From Hevea brasiliensis (Eukaryota; Streptophyta; Magnoliopsida; Malpighiales; Euphorbiaceae): DNA of 64,000 bases. The notes under the pieces were generated by a model, which made no database searches, had not been told where the DNA came from, and was given only the letters and a program-made list of their open reading frames with translations. The stretch spans positions 37,365,703-37,429,702 of the forward strand of contig NC_079495.1 of assembly GCF_030052815.1 (NCBI RefSeq), given 5' to 3'. This document shows, one piece after another, positions 22,331-34,562 of the stretch. Position 1 is the first letter of the stretch; every line of letters starts with the position of its first letter. The position numbers were made by a program, and so were the translations under genes.

Positions 22331-22820
22331 AGACTTGCAATTGGATGGTTATTCTGATTCTGATTTCTAATCAGATATCGATGATAGAAAGTTTACCTCT
22401 GGATATGTGTTCATTTATAATGGAGGCGCAGTCAGTTGGAAGAGTTCCAAACAGAGCACAACTGCAGATTCCACTGCTGAGGTTGAGTATATTGCTACAT
22501 CAGATGCTGCAAAGGAAGCTGTATGGATAAAGAAGTTCGTGACAGAACTTACAGTAGTTTCTTCCATTGAGTCAGTAGTTCCACTACACTGTGACAATAA
22601 TGGAGCAGTCATACAGGCTAAGGAACCAAGGTCTCACCAGAAATCCAAACACATAGAAAGGCGCTACCGCATTATCAAAGAAATAGTTGGACGAGGTGAT
22701 GTAGCCATGCAGAAAATAGCATCAGCTGAAAATCCAGCTGATCCATTCATTAAGCCTATGTCACAGACTCAGCTAGACCGACATCTTGAGAAGATGGGAC
22801 TAAGATATTGTAATGAATAG
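22331..22820 (+). pseudogene. Cop-1 RNase H
   Basis: Same frame as RT, but a TAA at 22368 (GYSDSDF*SD) separates them. Visible are GYSDSDF (first Asp), [19 protein letters not shown] (Glu), LHCDNNGAV (Asp), the SKHIERRYR block and the end [10 protein letters not shown]. The stop TAG at 22818 is the natural end of the polyprotein, 20 bases before the 3' LTR. Confidence 0.9.
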
Positions 22821-22827
22821 CTTTAGT

Positions 22828-22840
22828 GCTAGTGGGAGAT
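22828..22840 (+). other. Cop-1 polypurine tract
   Basis: GCTAGTGGGAGAT directly before the 3' LTR at 22841. The same words precede the 3' LTR of Cop-3 (minus strand, 45392-45404). It primes plus-strand synthesis. Confidence 0.8.
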
Positions 22841-24938
22841 TGTTAGTAGTATGCCTTAGAGCATATCATTTAGTATGTATCTTGTACATGTTTTTATTAA
22901 TAAAAGGCATTTTCACTTTTCCGTTTAGATAATATATTTATGTGTAATAGAAAAGGTCCATTGATATTTTGCTAGAAATTCTATTCTTAAGTTATTAAGA
23001 ATATGAGTGACAGTATTTCTAGTACAAAGTATCATAAATAGGTTCACAATAGAGGATACTTTATAACAAGCACATCACTTATCCAGAATTGTCCCCAAGT
23101 TATTTATATGAGATATAAATAAGATAGAATGGTGAGTCTCATGCCATATAACAAACATGATAGGCACTTATAAATGATAAGTAGGCCGAACCAGTGACAC
23201 TTATGACAAGCACATGGAGTTTACTCTTGTCAATGCATTGTCATAAATCATATCAGTGCGTATAATCTTTAGACTTGAGATAGCATAGTTATGTTGTATA
23301 TAGGTGGTTTGAGTTTGATACTACTTTCATACTTGTACTGTGTATGGGTATATGGGAATGTGTTGGCTCCTACTAGTTATATATGGAGGTAGGTGTTGAT
23401 CATGATGGAATCTGTTCCTCTAAGTAAATAGAGATAAAATCTTATGTTCATTTAATTGTTCTTGATGTTTCAAGTTCCTGGCCAGGACAGATAGATTTAT
23501 TCAGAAAGAGTTTATGATGAGAAAATCTTTTTAATCAAGAACTAGAATTAAAAGAGAACATAATATTCATAGCAAATAGAGTTTGACATAAACCATGACT
23601 CCAACATGAGTTGGGATTTTGTAACAGAGTGATTCTAGTGCATGGTAACATATGATTATAGGTTCATTTAAGGTATACCTTATTACTGATTGGGTGGCCA
23701 TGGCATGCTATGCTAGGTGTTAACCATGGTCTATGAGGTGCATAAAATGATTTAGAGAAATCATTTATGGTAAGAAAGAGTTCTGATGATATTAAGAGTT
23801 GATATCATGTCTCATTGCCAATTAGTGATGAGCCTAGTAAGTCACACACATACACAAGTTATCACCTAATTAAATATGATTTAATTAATTAATTGAAGAG
23901 TTTAATTGATTAATTAAATAGGTTTGGTTTGCAATTAGATTACAAAGTCCCTAGCATTACTTGAAACCAAATCTAGATTATTGGATGTATAATATAAGTT
24001 AAATTTATATTTAAAGTGTTTAAATATGAATTTAATTAATGAGAAATTAATTAATAAAGATTAATTAATTAATTAATTTATATTTGCTATAAATTGATTA
24101 GAAGAAGAGAAATATTTATTTTGGGCTGAGAACTCAAAATTAAGACACAGGGGCATTTTGGTCATTTCACAGGGTAACATGTGGCACCATGAGATGGTGA
24201 CACATGGCATTATACATAAGCTTGCCAAATGTCTTTTAATCATGTTAGATGATTAAAATTAAGATTAAATATAGGTTTGACACTTGGCACAATGTGATTG
24301 GGTCAATTAAACCTAGAACCAATCAGAGAGTGACATGTGGCAAGGTTTAATTTGTTGACCTACCTATATAAGTGTTGTTATAAAAAGAAAACAACACAAC
24401 CAGTAACTGCTCCTCTTTGTGCCGCCACCCAAAGGCTCCTCTCCCTCTCTTCTTCTTCATCTCTCATCAATTCCAAGAGATTAGCAAACAATCTCTTGAA
24501 TTAAAAATACTATAAATTTTTTCTGGTGCACTGTTTACATCTTTAATCTCCTAAAAGGCAAAACTTGATTTTCTAATTAATAGAAAAAGCTTTAGAAGCT
24601 GTTCAAGGGCTGTCATAGGTGTTCTTGGTGTGGACAAACTAGAGGGACAACATTTGGTGTCCTGAAGACACATCCAAAAGGCACAAATACACTGTAGTGC
24701 ATCAAGAGGTTAGTGTATTTGTTCTTGATCTCATCTAGGGTTCTAAAATTAATCTGATTAATTTTTAAAATTTTAAATGGAAAATACAGATCCAAAACAT
24801 ATTAAAAGTGTTTTAATATGTTGTTTATCATTAAAATCGAATAGATAAAAATAAATCTTGCATGATGTATGTGACCCTAGGTGAAAATTTTTGAATTCAA
24901 TGGTATAAACTTATGTTTTTCATGCTTTCGCTCCTTCA
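22841..24938 (+). repeat. Cop-1 3' LTR
   Basis: A 2098-bp LTR, TGTTAGTAG to CTCCTTCA, matching the split 5' LTR. TATA box at 24365-24372. At 24939 the RNase H sequence of Gyp-2 resumes. Confidence 0.94.
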
Positions 24939-25300
24939 GTAGTCAATCATACAATCACAATCTTTTAGGAATCCAATCCATCGCCTCTGTCTCAAATTAA
25001 GTTCCTTCTGGGTTGGCAGATACTTCAGACTCTTATGGTCTGTGTATATGTAGCATTTTTCTCCATACAAGTAATGCCTCCATATCTTCAATGCGAAGAT
25101 TATTGCTGCTAACTCCAAATCATAAGTAGGGTAATTCTTTTTCATGTGGCCTTAACTGCTTGAAAGCATATGTGACCACTTTTCCTTCTTGCATGAGTAC
25201 ACACTCTAACCCATTACGTTAGGCATCACTATAGACTACGAAGTCTTTTCCTGACACTGGCTGTGTTAACACTGGTGCCTCTGTCAACATAGCCTTTAGC
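24939..25300 (-). pseudogene. Gyp-2 RNase H, N-terminal part
   Basis: Minus-strand reading gives [38 protein letters not shown] and [16 protein letters not shown], ending exactly at the Cop-1 insertion; the missing [15 protein letters not shown] end is at 3290-3240. A stop interrupts VVYSDA*RNG at 25218 and a frame change precedes NYPTYD. Confidence 0.9.
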
Positions 25301-26120
25301 CTCTCAAAACTGGCTTGACACTTCTCATTCCAGTCAAATTTCATATTCTTGTGTAGTAATTTGGTCATTGGAGCAGTTATCAGGGAAAATCCCTTTACAA
25401 ATCTTCTATAATATCCAGCTAACCCCAAGAAACTTCTGATCTCAGTTGTATTTCTGGGATGCTTCCATTCCATCACTGCTTCAATCTTCTTGGGATCCAC
25501 TCTAATCCCTTCAGTTGATACTACATGTCCAAGGAATGCAATCTCATTCAACCAGAACTCACACTTGGACAATTTAGCATACAGTTTCTTCTCTTTTAGA
25601 GTCTGTAGAACAATTCTCAAATGCTCATCATGTTCTGTTTATCCTTGGAATACACCAGGATGTCATCAATGAAGACCACTACGAACCGATCTAAGTATGG
25701 ATGGAAGATATGGTTCATAAGGTCCATGAATGCTGCTAGAGTGTTTGTTAACACAAATGGCATCACCAGGAATTCATAATGCCCATACTGGGTTCTGAAT
25801 GCAGTCTTATGCACATCTGCATCCCTAACCCTTAGCTGATGATACCCTGATCTGAGATCAATCTTAGAAAACACACCGGCTTCCTTCAACTGATCAAACA
25901 GATCATCAATTTTAGGCAACGGATACTTGTTCTTCACTATTACTTTGTTTAACTGCTGGTAGTCAACATATAACCTCAGTGTCCCATCTTTCTTCTTAAC
26001 AAACAGTATCGGAGCTCCCCATAGTGACACACTGAGGCATATGAACCCCTTATCTAGTAATTCTTGTAGCTAGATTTTTAACTCTTTCAATTCAGCAGGT
26101 GCCATCCTATACGAGGCAAT
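25301..26120 (-). pseudogene. Gyp-2 reverse transcriptase
   Basis: Starts near [14 protein letters not shown]. Frame 26030-25617 covers [13 protein letters not shown], motif A with its Asp ([13 protein letters not shown]), [11 protein letters not shown] and the active site [10 protein letters not shown] frameshift at about 25620 (YSKDKQN) moves the thumb/connection ([18 protein letters not shown]) to frame 25620-25219. Motif A is present here and absent from Gyp-A. One GLTNAP glycine region is altered to VLTNTL. Confidence 0.9.
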
Positions 26121-26379
26121 TGAAATCGGAGCTATACCCAGCATAATCTCAATGGCAAATTCAACTTCCCTTTCTGTGGCAAACTAGGCAATTTCTCAGG
26201 AAATACCTCAGAGAAATTCCTTACTGTGGGTATGTCAGAAAAGTCAAATTTACCCTACCTAGTGTCAACCACGTGTGCTAGATAGGCTTCACACCCTTTT
26301 CTCATCCATCTCCTTGCAACTATAGCTGAGATGATATTGGATAAGAAATCTGTCCTTTCACCCGCAACTATTATCTCTT

Positions 26380-26515
26380 CATTCTCAGCAATTTTCAGAG
26401 AGATTCTCTTCAATTTACAATCTACCATTGCATGATGATGGGATAACTAGTCCATTCCCAAAATCACGTCAAACTCATGGAAAGGTAGTTCGATTAAGTT
26501 TGCCGAGAACTCTTT
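26380..26515 (-). pseudogene. Gyp-2 protease, C-terminal part
   Basis: Minus-strand reading of ELPFHEFDVILGMDWL and HHHAMVDCKLKRISL, the second half of a gypsy protease, with a stop replacing a residue after DW L. It continues toward the KGCEAYLAHVV region at about 26280. The N-terminal half lies at 29544-29717 beyond the solo LTR. Confidence 0.85.
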
Positions 26516-27134
26516 TGTGACACCCCTTACCCGTCTACAGTGTAGCCGAGTAAGTTATGCCACTCAGTGTGCCGGAGCACCAATTTATGTTTCTATTACA
26601 ATTTATCCCTTTATAATTCATTTATTTTCAATTTTGATAAATCTGAATTTATCCACAAATTTTTTTAGAAAATCCGGCAGAGTGCCGGCTGTAAATTGGA
26701 AAACAGTTCTTCTGAACCTGTTTAAAAACACTTCCAAAATAATTTCCAAATCCGAACTCCATTATACACATTCAAGTCAATCTCAAATCACAATACTATT
26801 TTCAAAACTTTTCTGTTCACTTCATCACTTGAAGCATATTCACAATTAATTCTCAACATTTCATTTATCAACATACATAATGCAGAAAATCTCAATAATA
26901 TGAAATTTCATATGTTTACATTAATACATAATTATAAGAGTTTATAGTTACAATCCAAACTAATACAAAATGCCCAAAATACAAAATGCTCCCAAAATCC
27001 TATGTCCTACCATATACAGTGTAGATGTGAGGTGACTCCGAACCCCGGATGCAGCTCTAAAGGCTCACCCCGTCTGATGTCTACTGGGCTCACAAGCTAG
27101 GTCTCCAGTACCTGCGCATGGTAAAAGCGACGCG

Positions 27135-27152
27135 CTAAGCAATTATGCTTAG
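27135..27152. repeat. 7-bp-arm hairpin in solo gypsy LTR
   Basis: CTAAGCA and TGCTTAG surround a 4-nt loop, followed by TGGTGACAATAT. Same relative position as the Gyp-A hairpin (4486-4507) but different stem sequence; the Gyp-2 LTR has CTAAG/CTTAG at 31710-31727. Confidence 0.6.
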
Positions 27153-28151
27153 TGGTGACAATATAAAATAAAATAAAATAATTATGCAGAATGTATGATT
27201 TCATTTTATTGTATACTTAATTTCTGGTATTATTTGTAGTATTATTCACTTAAAATTTGATAAGGTTTATTATCATTGCCCGAGTAACCCATACTAGTTG
27301 ACTGGACTGGATAAACGGGTAAATCGGCACTTGGTACTAAATACCTCCGACCATCACACCATCGGTCACACAGTGTCTCCCAGTGTGCAACAGAACAGCT
27401 AATAAGCTGTAATAATTATCATGGTTAAAACCCAAGCATATTAACTCAAATAACATAGCCAAAGGCTATTATTTCACAGAATGGCATGGGAAAGCCATGT
27501 AACACAGATGGCATGAAGCCATATGTAGTACTGCTAACAGAACCCTATTGGCATGCCAAGCTATCCAAACCAATCTTGTTAGGTATACTAGGGCATTTTA
27601 CACTTTTGAGTTTTACAATTTTTGAATTTCAAGTTTTGATGTTACTATTCACTTCATTAGTCAACCAAAATGTTGACTTTTGCATAGACAATAGGCATAT
27701 TGGTTCTTATACTCCCAACATACCACATTTTGCATTCAAAATTTGTTGGTATTGGTTGCCAATACCATTTCTAAGCTTAAAGTTAATTGAGCAGAATTTT
27801 CAGTTTTCATACCTTATCTTTACCGTTCTATTTGTCATTTTTGCAGTGGGAATTTGTCAAAATGATCAACATGAAAGTTGTTCCTTATTTTGTCTAGTTT
27901 AATTTTCTTTTTTGAATCACTCCATTTGGAGTTTTTTTAGCTCAAGTTATGGTCCAAAAACCACAATTGGCCGGATTGAAATTTTTCTGGACTGACCATA
28001 TCTACAAGGCAAAGGAATAAAGGATCGCAACTAACTTGTTGGATAGGTTCTGGTCATAATTTGGGTTAGGTTTCTTCATAAAAGTTATTGGTCTATATCT
28101 CACTTATTGCTAGTAAAATTTCAGGTCAATTGGACCATTCTAAACTAAGTT

Positions 28152-28186
28152 ATGGCCAAATGAACAATCACTATTCATTTGGTCAT
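28152..28186. repeat. Palindrome in solo gypsy LTR
   Basis: ATGGCCAAATGAA and TTCATTTGGTCAT form 13-bp arms with one mismatch around a 9-nt loop. Same element as at 1454-1488 and 5742-5772. Confidence 0.7.
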
Positions 28187-29543
28187 TCTGCAGAAATAGA
28201 CTGCAGTTTACTCGAATTAGGGCAAGCTTTTGGTCAACTTGGTTTGGTTTTATGGGCATGGTTTCTTCACAAAAGTTGTGCCATTATGTGTATAGTTTCA
28301 TATCCAATTGGCATTGCTCCAATTGAATCTCTACAATTCAATTTATGGCTGCCCAAACCTTTTAGACTCATGTCCAATTCTGCAGGTCACCTTGGGTAGC
28401 CACACCAACTGCAATTCCCACTAATCAAACCACCTCATTTCTTGTTTACACATAACCAAATGGTCACTAATTGACCATTAAAACTCACTTTCATAATTGC
28501 ATGATTCAAGTCTCCATTTTATACCCAAACGCTAACCCTAACATCTCAAATCATGAATTTAACTTGCATTTCATCAATCCACTTAGTAGGTACATATTGT
28601 AGGCTGCCATGATGGTCTTTTAACTTCATTACCTCACTACAAACAAACCCTAACCATGGCTGCCATGAATCTAGGGTTTCCATCCAAATGGTATTCAACA
28701 ATTTTTCTTTGCAATTTACACATATTCAAAGTTCTTAACATGAATTTAAAGAAAAATTCATGGTTAGGTCACTAACCTCGAAGGAGTGAGATTTTCCCAC
28801 TTGCTAAAGCTCTTATTTTCCTCTTCTTTTTGCTCCCAAAAGAATCTCCAAGATGCAAGAACACTTTTTTTGTGTTGGGAGTTTAGGGTTTAGTGGGGTG
28901 AGAACTAGTGAAATCAAGCTTTGAAAAAGCTTGAAAATGTGGCTATGGTGGGTATGTCACGTAAGGAAGGAGAAATGGAGAAGAAGTCTAATTTTTTTTT
29001 TTTGTTTTTTGGTTTCTTTTCCAGCCCATTTGTCTCTTTTAAGTAAACTTATGCCATGTGTCAACATTGGGTTGGTTGGGTGAGTTTTTAATGACATTAT
29101 GATGATGTCATAAATCCATTTTTCTTTCATTTTCTTGTCCAATTAATTTCAATTAAATTTTTAACAACATTTAATCATATTTTATATTATATAAATTATT
29201 TATTTAACTGGACAAGTTGGCCCAAAAATCATCTCTGAAGACAAAATGACCAAAATGCCCTCCGTTCGACTTAACGGGTCAAAATTGTCTGTACCGATTG
29301 AAAATTTTTTCTAAGTATTTTCTTGGCATTCTAATGCCATAAGAACCTCAATGACCCTTCTCTAGAGTCCCAAGAATTATTTTATAATTTTTCCTAAATT
29401 TTTTTCTTATTAATATTTGAGTTAATTTTTGGTTCCTTACTTTAGTTTAAATATTTTTCCGAACGTTCTAGCTGTCCGGACCAACTCTAGTCATCGGAAC
29501 AGTAGACTGTACGAACTAGTTAAAATGAGGATGTTACATCTTT

Positions 29544-29717
29544 CCCTTGAATCTTCAATGGACAACCCTTATATACCTTGTTTACTACCACACTGTGGCC
29601 TAGCAGATTTGTGACCAGGATGTCTTGGTCACTTTCCTCTACTGGTATTCCCTTTTCTATGGGCAGCTTGATACAAATATATGAATGAGTAGATCCAGGA
29701 TCCACTAATGCATGCAC
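29544..29717 (-). pseudogene. Gyp-2 protease, N-terminal part
   Basis: Frame 29717-29520 begins MHALVDPGSTHSYI, the DPG active site, then VTNLLGHSVVVNKVYKGCPLKIQG, and is cut by the solo LTR at 29538. Joins in sense with 26515. Confidence 0.88.
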
Positions 29718-29765
29718 AGAAGTATTATAGAGGAGGAACGTATCCTTGATGACATCTGGAGTATC

Positions 29766-30260
29766 CTATTCCTCTTGTGCCCTCATAACATAGGCTCTGG
29801 TTGGTATTCTACCCTCTACTCTCTCCACGGACTCTGATACAAGTTTCTGTGAAGTACCGGCTACCTCAGCCTTACCTGGCTTTCTCCCCCTTAGAGTTGG
29901 AGGGGCAGGCCTAATAGTTGATACCGGAGTAGATGTAGCAGTTCTGCATGGACAATCTCGGATTAGGTGGTCTGTAGACCCACACCTTAAATAAGCACTT
30001 ATCATTCTCCAAAATTCCCCCTTATGCCATATTTGGCAATGTGGGCAAGCAACAGATACTGTTGAGGCTGGTCCCCTGAACCCTTTCCCTGGAGAGCTAG
30101 CCACTGAAGGTGTGGACTAGCCTCTCCTCGGTGTAAACTGAGATTTGGGCCTCTGTGACTAACCCTAACTTGGTGCTCTACTGAAACTCTGTGTAGGTGA
30201 ACCTCTGAATTTTTTACTAAGGTCAGAAGATGTATTAGTCTGACCCTGACCTCTTTTCTG
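29766..30260 (-). pseudogene. Gyp-2 gag C-terminus with damaged zinc knuckle
   Basis: Frame 30104-29766 contains CPHCQIWHKGEFW and AYLRCGSTDHLIRDC. The second matches the CCHC pattern C-x2-C-x4-H-x4-C except that the first Cys codon reads TAT (Tyr), a single G-to-A change from TGT. A proline/threonine-rich spacer follows toward the protease. The knuckle would bind element RNA. Confidence 0.82.
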
Positions 30261-30286
30261 CTATCTGTCCCTTATGTTCTACTCAT

Positions 30287-31018
30287 TTATTCTATTTTTT
30301 TAACCTTTAGTGCGGCTTCCACTAACTTGGCAAACTCTATAATCCCCAAGGCTGTAATCATTATTTTAATGTTATTATTGAGTCCTTCCTCAAATCTTTT
30401 GCATCTCTCTGCCTCATTAAGGACTATTTCCAGCCCATAGCGGCTCAGTCTGACAAATTCTCTTTCATATTTAGCCACTGTCAGCTGTCTCTGGCGTAGG
30501 GTAGTAAATTCCCTTCTTTTTTCTTTCAGGTATACACTACTCACATACTTCTTTCTGAACTCAGTGAGAAAGAAATCACAAGTTATTTATTCTGGTGGCA
30601 CCTCACTAGTTACTGTATCCCATTATTGGTATGCATCATCTTGCAGTAGTGATACAGCAGCTTCCAAATTCTGCTCTGGAGTACAATGAAGTTTTTTCAA
30701 GACTCTTCCAGTTCTGTCCAACTAGTTTTCAACTGTGACAGAATCATCTTCCCTTTTGCCTAGAAAATCCACTACTCCGAACTTCCTGAGTATCTCCATA
30801 TGAGATTTTTGATGTGGAGGTGGTGGTGGTGGCATAACTCCTACCATCTGTCTAAAGAACTCAGCCATTTGCTGAAATGTGGCTGTTGCATCTGGTATTG
30901 GTGGAGTAGGTTCCCTCCTATCTCCTGGTTCAGTCATAGATGTAGCATGACTCTGTACCTCCTCATCGACCACTCTTTGCGATGTGGAGTCCATATTCTG
31001 ATCAAAATAACAAATCAA
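30287..31018 (-). pseudogene. Gyp-2 gag N-terminal and capsid region
   Basis: The likely start is the Met of MDSTSQRVVDEEV at 30994 (an upstream ATG at 31018 is also in frame). Proline-rich PPPPPPHQKS, then LRKFGVVDFLGK with a stop near 30722. After frame breaks, the capsid segment YLKEKRREFTTLRQRQLTV ... YEREFVRLSRYG, RCKRFEEGLNNNIK (30544-30287). Typical retrotransposon gag; stops near 30722, 30660 and 30590 inactivate it. Confidence 0.85.
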
Positions 31019-31101
31019 AAGATCAGCATTAGAGTCATCTTAACACTTATAATGCAATGCATGATATACAAACTATCTAGGTCCAAAAACGCCTAAACCA
31101 T

Positions 31102-31113
31102 GCTCTGGTACCA
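31102..31113 (-). other. Gyp-2 primer binding site
   Basis: The minus strand reads TGGTACCAGAGC, one base from the standard tRNA-iMet site, a few bases inside the 5' LTR at 31119. Confidence 0.85.
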
Positions 31114-31118
31114 CTAAA

Positions 31119-34100
31119 TGTAACCCCCCCTGCCCGTCTACAATGTAGCTGAGCAAGGCGAGCTACACGACTTGCCAGAGCATCTAGTCTGTGATTATCT
31201 CAATTTCTGAACTAAATTTGATTTAAGAAGTCTTTATGTGATATTCATAACATACTAGTTCTATTTTCATATTTTAATAAAATCAGTGTTTCAAAAATGA
31301 TAATAAAAATTTGGCAAGGTGCCATTTGTATTTCGGACAAACCGTCTTTCTAAACCTGTTAAAAACAGTTCAATGTGATAATCTCAATCTTCCAACTAAT
31401 TTTTCAATCTTAAAATTTCATAGTTTCAAAATACAATCCATCATAATTTACATTCATCCAAACACTCTCCATAGGAGTTTAATATATACAAATTATTACA
31501 AACCTTAAAGTTTTAGAATATAAAAATTTACATAACAAAATGTCAAAATACAACTGATAGTCATTACACAAGATCCTAAGTCCTACCATGTATGCAGTGT
31601 AGTGCAGATGACTCTGGACTCCTGTGCAGATCTGATGTCTCACCCGATCGAAGGTCTGCTGGGCTCCCCAGCTGTGTCTCCAATACCTACGCGTAGCAAA
31701 AGCAACGCGCTAAGTAATTCTGCTTAGTGGTGCCAAATATAAATAAATATATACTAAACTAAAATAAATGAATTGTTTATGAATTTCAAATATCGATATT
31801 CTTTGCGGTTACTGTTTCTACTTTTATTTGCTAACTTTTCATTTTTGCTAATTTTGGTGATGCTGTATGTCAATAAACTGAATTTAGCTATTTGAATTTA
31901 ATAATGCTTAAATTAACTGCCCGTGTAGCCTATATACTGACCAAACTGGATAAATGGATATACTGGCACTAGGTACCTAGTGCCTTGGGCCGTCACACCA
32001 TCGATCACAAAGTGTCTCCCAGTGTGCAAACCTTGTGGCTAAAAAGCCATATAGTCAATCAGGCGATAAGCCAAGTATAATAACACAATCCGTATAGCCG
32101 TAGGCTATTAAAATCATAGTGCGGCATAATAAGCCGTAAAAATATAGTATGGCATAAAGCCATTTACAGAACAGCTGTCAGAATCCTATTAGCATGCCAA
32201 CCTATCCAAACTAGTCAACTAAGCAAACTAGGGCACATTACAAATTTATTGTTTAATTCTTCATTTTTTTTTTGAGTTTACTAATTATCATGTAATTCAC
32301 AAGTCAATGTAAATGTTGACCTTTTTATGTAATATGGATAAGTTGATTCTAGCATCAACATGTCACAATTTGTAATTCAATATGCTGCTAATTTAGTGCA
32401 ATTTACCCTTTTCACAAGTTGGCATCATTGCCAATTTACTTCAAGTATCATTGTATGTAAATGTCAAATTTTTAGTTTTAGTGTGCTAGATTGGTCTAGC
32501 TTAATGTCCTATTTCTCTTGGTTTTTAGCTTCAGGTGAAAGAAGCAAAATTGCAGCTCTATGTCTTGTTGAACTTTTGACACAAATTTCAGGTCATTTTG
32601 AGTTGTATAGACCAAGATATGGTCAATTTACTAAAGCTGGACATATTGCATCTTTAGTGCAAAATTTGGTCAATTTTAGGTCACATTCAGTTCTTGCAGT
32701 TTTGGTACCCGAACTTGGGCAAGCAATTTGACTTGGTTCTGGCCATTCCTAGGCTTTGGTGTCTTCATAAGAATTGTAGCTCTATGTCTAAGCTTTCCAT
32801 GGTAAAACTTTCAGGCTATTTGGACCTGTTTTGAGTGAGTTATGGTCATCTTAGTGACTACTGTTCATATGGTCAAAAATCTGGGCTTGCACTTACCAAT
32901 TCCGGATTAGGTCATTTTTAAGGTCAGTTTCTAGGCAGAATTTTGGTAACATTTCTGCATGAAAGTTGGCCTATTTTGTGTCTAGTTTCACATCCCATTG
33001 GCCTCATACCAATTGGGGCCACCAATTGTCACTTATGGTTCAATTTATCTACTGCCTTCATAACACAAAATCTGCACACAAAGAACACTTCCAAATGACA
33101 CTTCTCCTCCTCCTAAAACTATAAATATACATTCATAATACTTCTATACCATTCATTATATCTCATTCATGTCCATTTGGGCAGAATATGCAAGTGTTCC
33201 ATGTACATTATACAACCCTAATTTGCAAAGGTAAATTTAATATAATATATATACATGAAAATACTTGATTATAACATATACCTCCCAACCATTACTTCAC
33301 ATATACTGCCCTCAATTCATCTTCATCATAATTCATCAAGAAAATTCATGAAACCAAACACTAATTCATGAATGTAAAGGCTGCCAAAAGTGGCAGTTTG
33401 CTAAGATATACAAATTGCTTTCCAAACCCTTAAACTCAAGTGCCCAATGTACATATACATGAAAACTATATTACTACAACATTAAAATGACTAAATCAAT
33501 ATTATTTTCCATCCATTAGAGGTAAGAAAAACTCAAGCAACATAGGTTCTCATGGCTTCCAAAATTGAACAATACCATCACTCAATAAATTCTTCCATTC
33601 TCTTCACCATTCAACTCACCTCAACCTAAACATGAAATTTACTAAAGCAAGGGAGGAGATTTGGACACTTACTTCTTTTCGAGCTTGTTAAAAACTCACT
33701 AAATCCCTTCCTTCTTGCTCCCAAAAGCTTCCTCAAGGTGAGTGTGCAAGCTTTAATGAAGAAACCAAGTGGAAATAATGGCTAAATTAATGGTGCATGG
33801 TGATGGAACTCATTTGGCTATGGTGGACTTCAATGGAGTTTCTTCCATGGTGAGCTTTGGCTGGTTATTTGGGAGAATGAAGATGGACTGAAATTCTATC
33901 CACTTTGCTTTATTTAAGTCCCATAATTCATGGTTAGTGGAGCACTAAGGTTTCTTTTATTATTTAATTATTCAAAGTTTCATTATTTGGATTTTAAGCC
34001 CCATTTCTTTCACCATTTATATAATGTACCTCATTTTAATTTTTCATGACATTTTCAAAGTGTAATATCATTTATTTTTAATGGAAATTGAGGTCAAAAG

Positions 34101-34562
34101 GCAACTCTAGGTGTAAAATGACCAAAATGCCATTCTTCGGGTTGTATTCCCACTTTTTCGGTAACACCTATTTTTGTCTGTTTCTCGATTTTTTGTTTTT
34201 CTTTGTACTAATTCATTAATTTTCTTTGATATTTCTAGTGTCATTTACATTTCAATAAACCTTTAATTATGTCCTGAAATATAATTCTGAGGGTTTCCCG
34301 CAGTCCTGGGGTCGGCAATTGCCTTCGCCTTAACTTCCCGGTGGGGTCACCCATTGCTACGGTGCCGGCTCGTTTAACCTAGTTTCATTTTCTCTCTTTT
34401 ATTATTCCTTAATTTTTCTTGTATTTTCTTTTTATTTATTTTATCATTATATGTTTGGTTACTATCACTGAAATGTAGTTCCAGACATCCTGACTTGCCT
34501 AGACTGACATTAGGTCACCGGAGCAACAGAACCTATAGAACACGTACAGGGAGGATGGTACA
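31119..34562 (-). repeat. Gyp-2 5' LTR
   Basis: A 3444-bp LTR from TGTAACCCCCC to GGATGGTACA, next to the primer site. It shares layout and short blocks with the other gypsy LTRs (GACCAAAATGCC, GGTCACCCATTGCTA, CACCATCGATCACAA) but is clearly a different subfamily. Its partner is off-window. Frames such as 32360-32731 look like translated AT-rich LTR, not genes. Right flank 34563-34567 (TAGCT) is one expected half of the target duplication. Confidence 0.9.

Larger units (their letters stand above)
3291..24938 (+). mobile_element. Cop-1: Ty1/copia element carrying nested Gyp-A
   Basis: The 5' LTR is split (3291-3754 and 15551-17202) by Gyp-A. The internal region is 17203-22840 and the 3' LTR 22841-24938. 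Without the Gyp-A insert the element is about 9.8 kb. LTRs start TGTTAGTAG and end CTTCA. The target duplication is ATAGT (3286-3290) versus GTAGT (24939-24943), one mismatch. It lacks its protease (deletion at 19906/19907), has a condensed LTR inserted in integrase and carries several stops. The start of the two LTRs differs by roughly 6% by eye, so it is an older copy. Confidence 0.93.
26511..29543 (-). mobile_element. Solo gypsy LTR in Gyp-2 protease, perfect TSD
   Basis: The 3023-bp LTR (26516-29538) starts TGTGACACCCC and ends GATGTTACA, flanked by identical TCTTT at 26511-26515 and 29539-29543. No internal region is present, so the original element was lost by LTR-LTR recombination. It is the closest relative in the window of the LTR at 275-2967. 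Contains a palindrome (28152-28186), a hairpin (27135-27152) and a small TAAAA microsatellite near 27165. Reading frames inside are treated as chance. Confidence 0.95.
2968..34562 (-). mobile_element. Gyp-2: minus-strand Ty3/gypsy element, interrupted three times, 3' end off-window
   Basis: The pieces in coding order (right to left) are 5' LTR 31119-34562, PBS 31102-31113, gag 31018 to about 29770, protease 29717-29544 plus 26515-26380, RT 26120-25330, RNase H 25300-24939 continuing at 3290-3240, and the start of integrase to 2968. The insertions are a solo LTR (26516-29538), Cop-1 with nested Gyp-A (3291-24938) and the gypsy LTR ending at 2967. The RNase H frame reads across the Cop-1 insertion: CMIDY at 24939 joins the [16 protein letters not shown] region at 3290. 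The remaining integrase, chromodomain and 3' LTR must lie left of the window. Stops and frameshifts make it non-coding. Confidence 0.9.

Noticed and set aside
32360..32731. 123-aa plus-strand open frame
   Set aside because: Lies wholly inside the Gyp-2 LTR, no motif, no homologous frame kept in the related LTRs.
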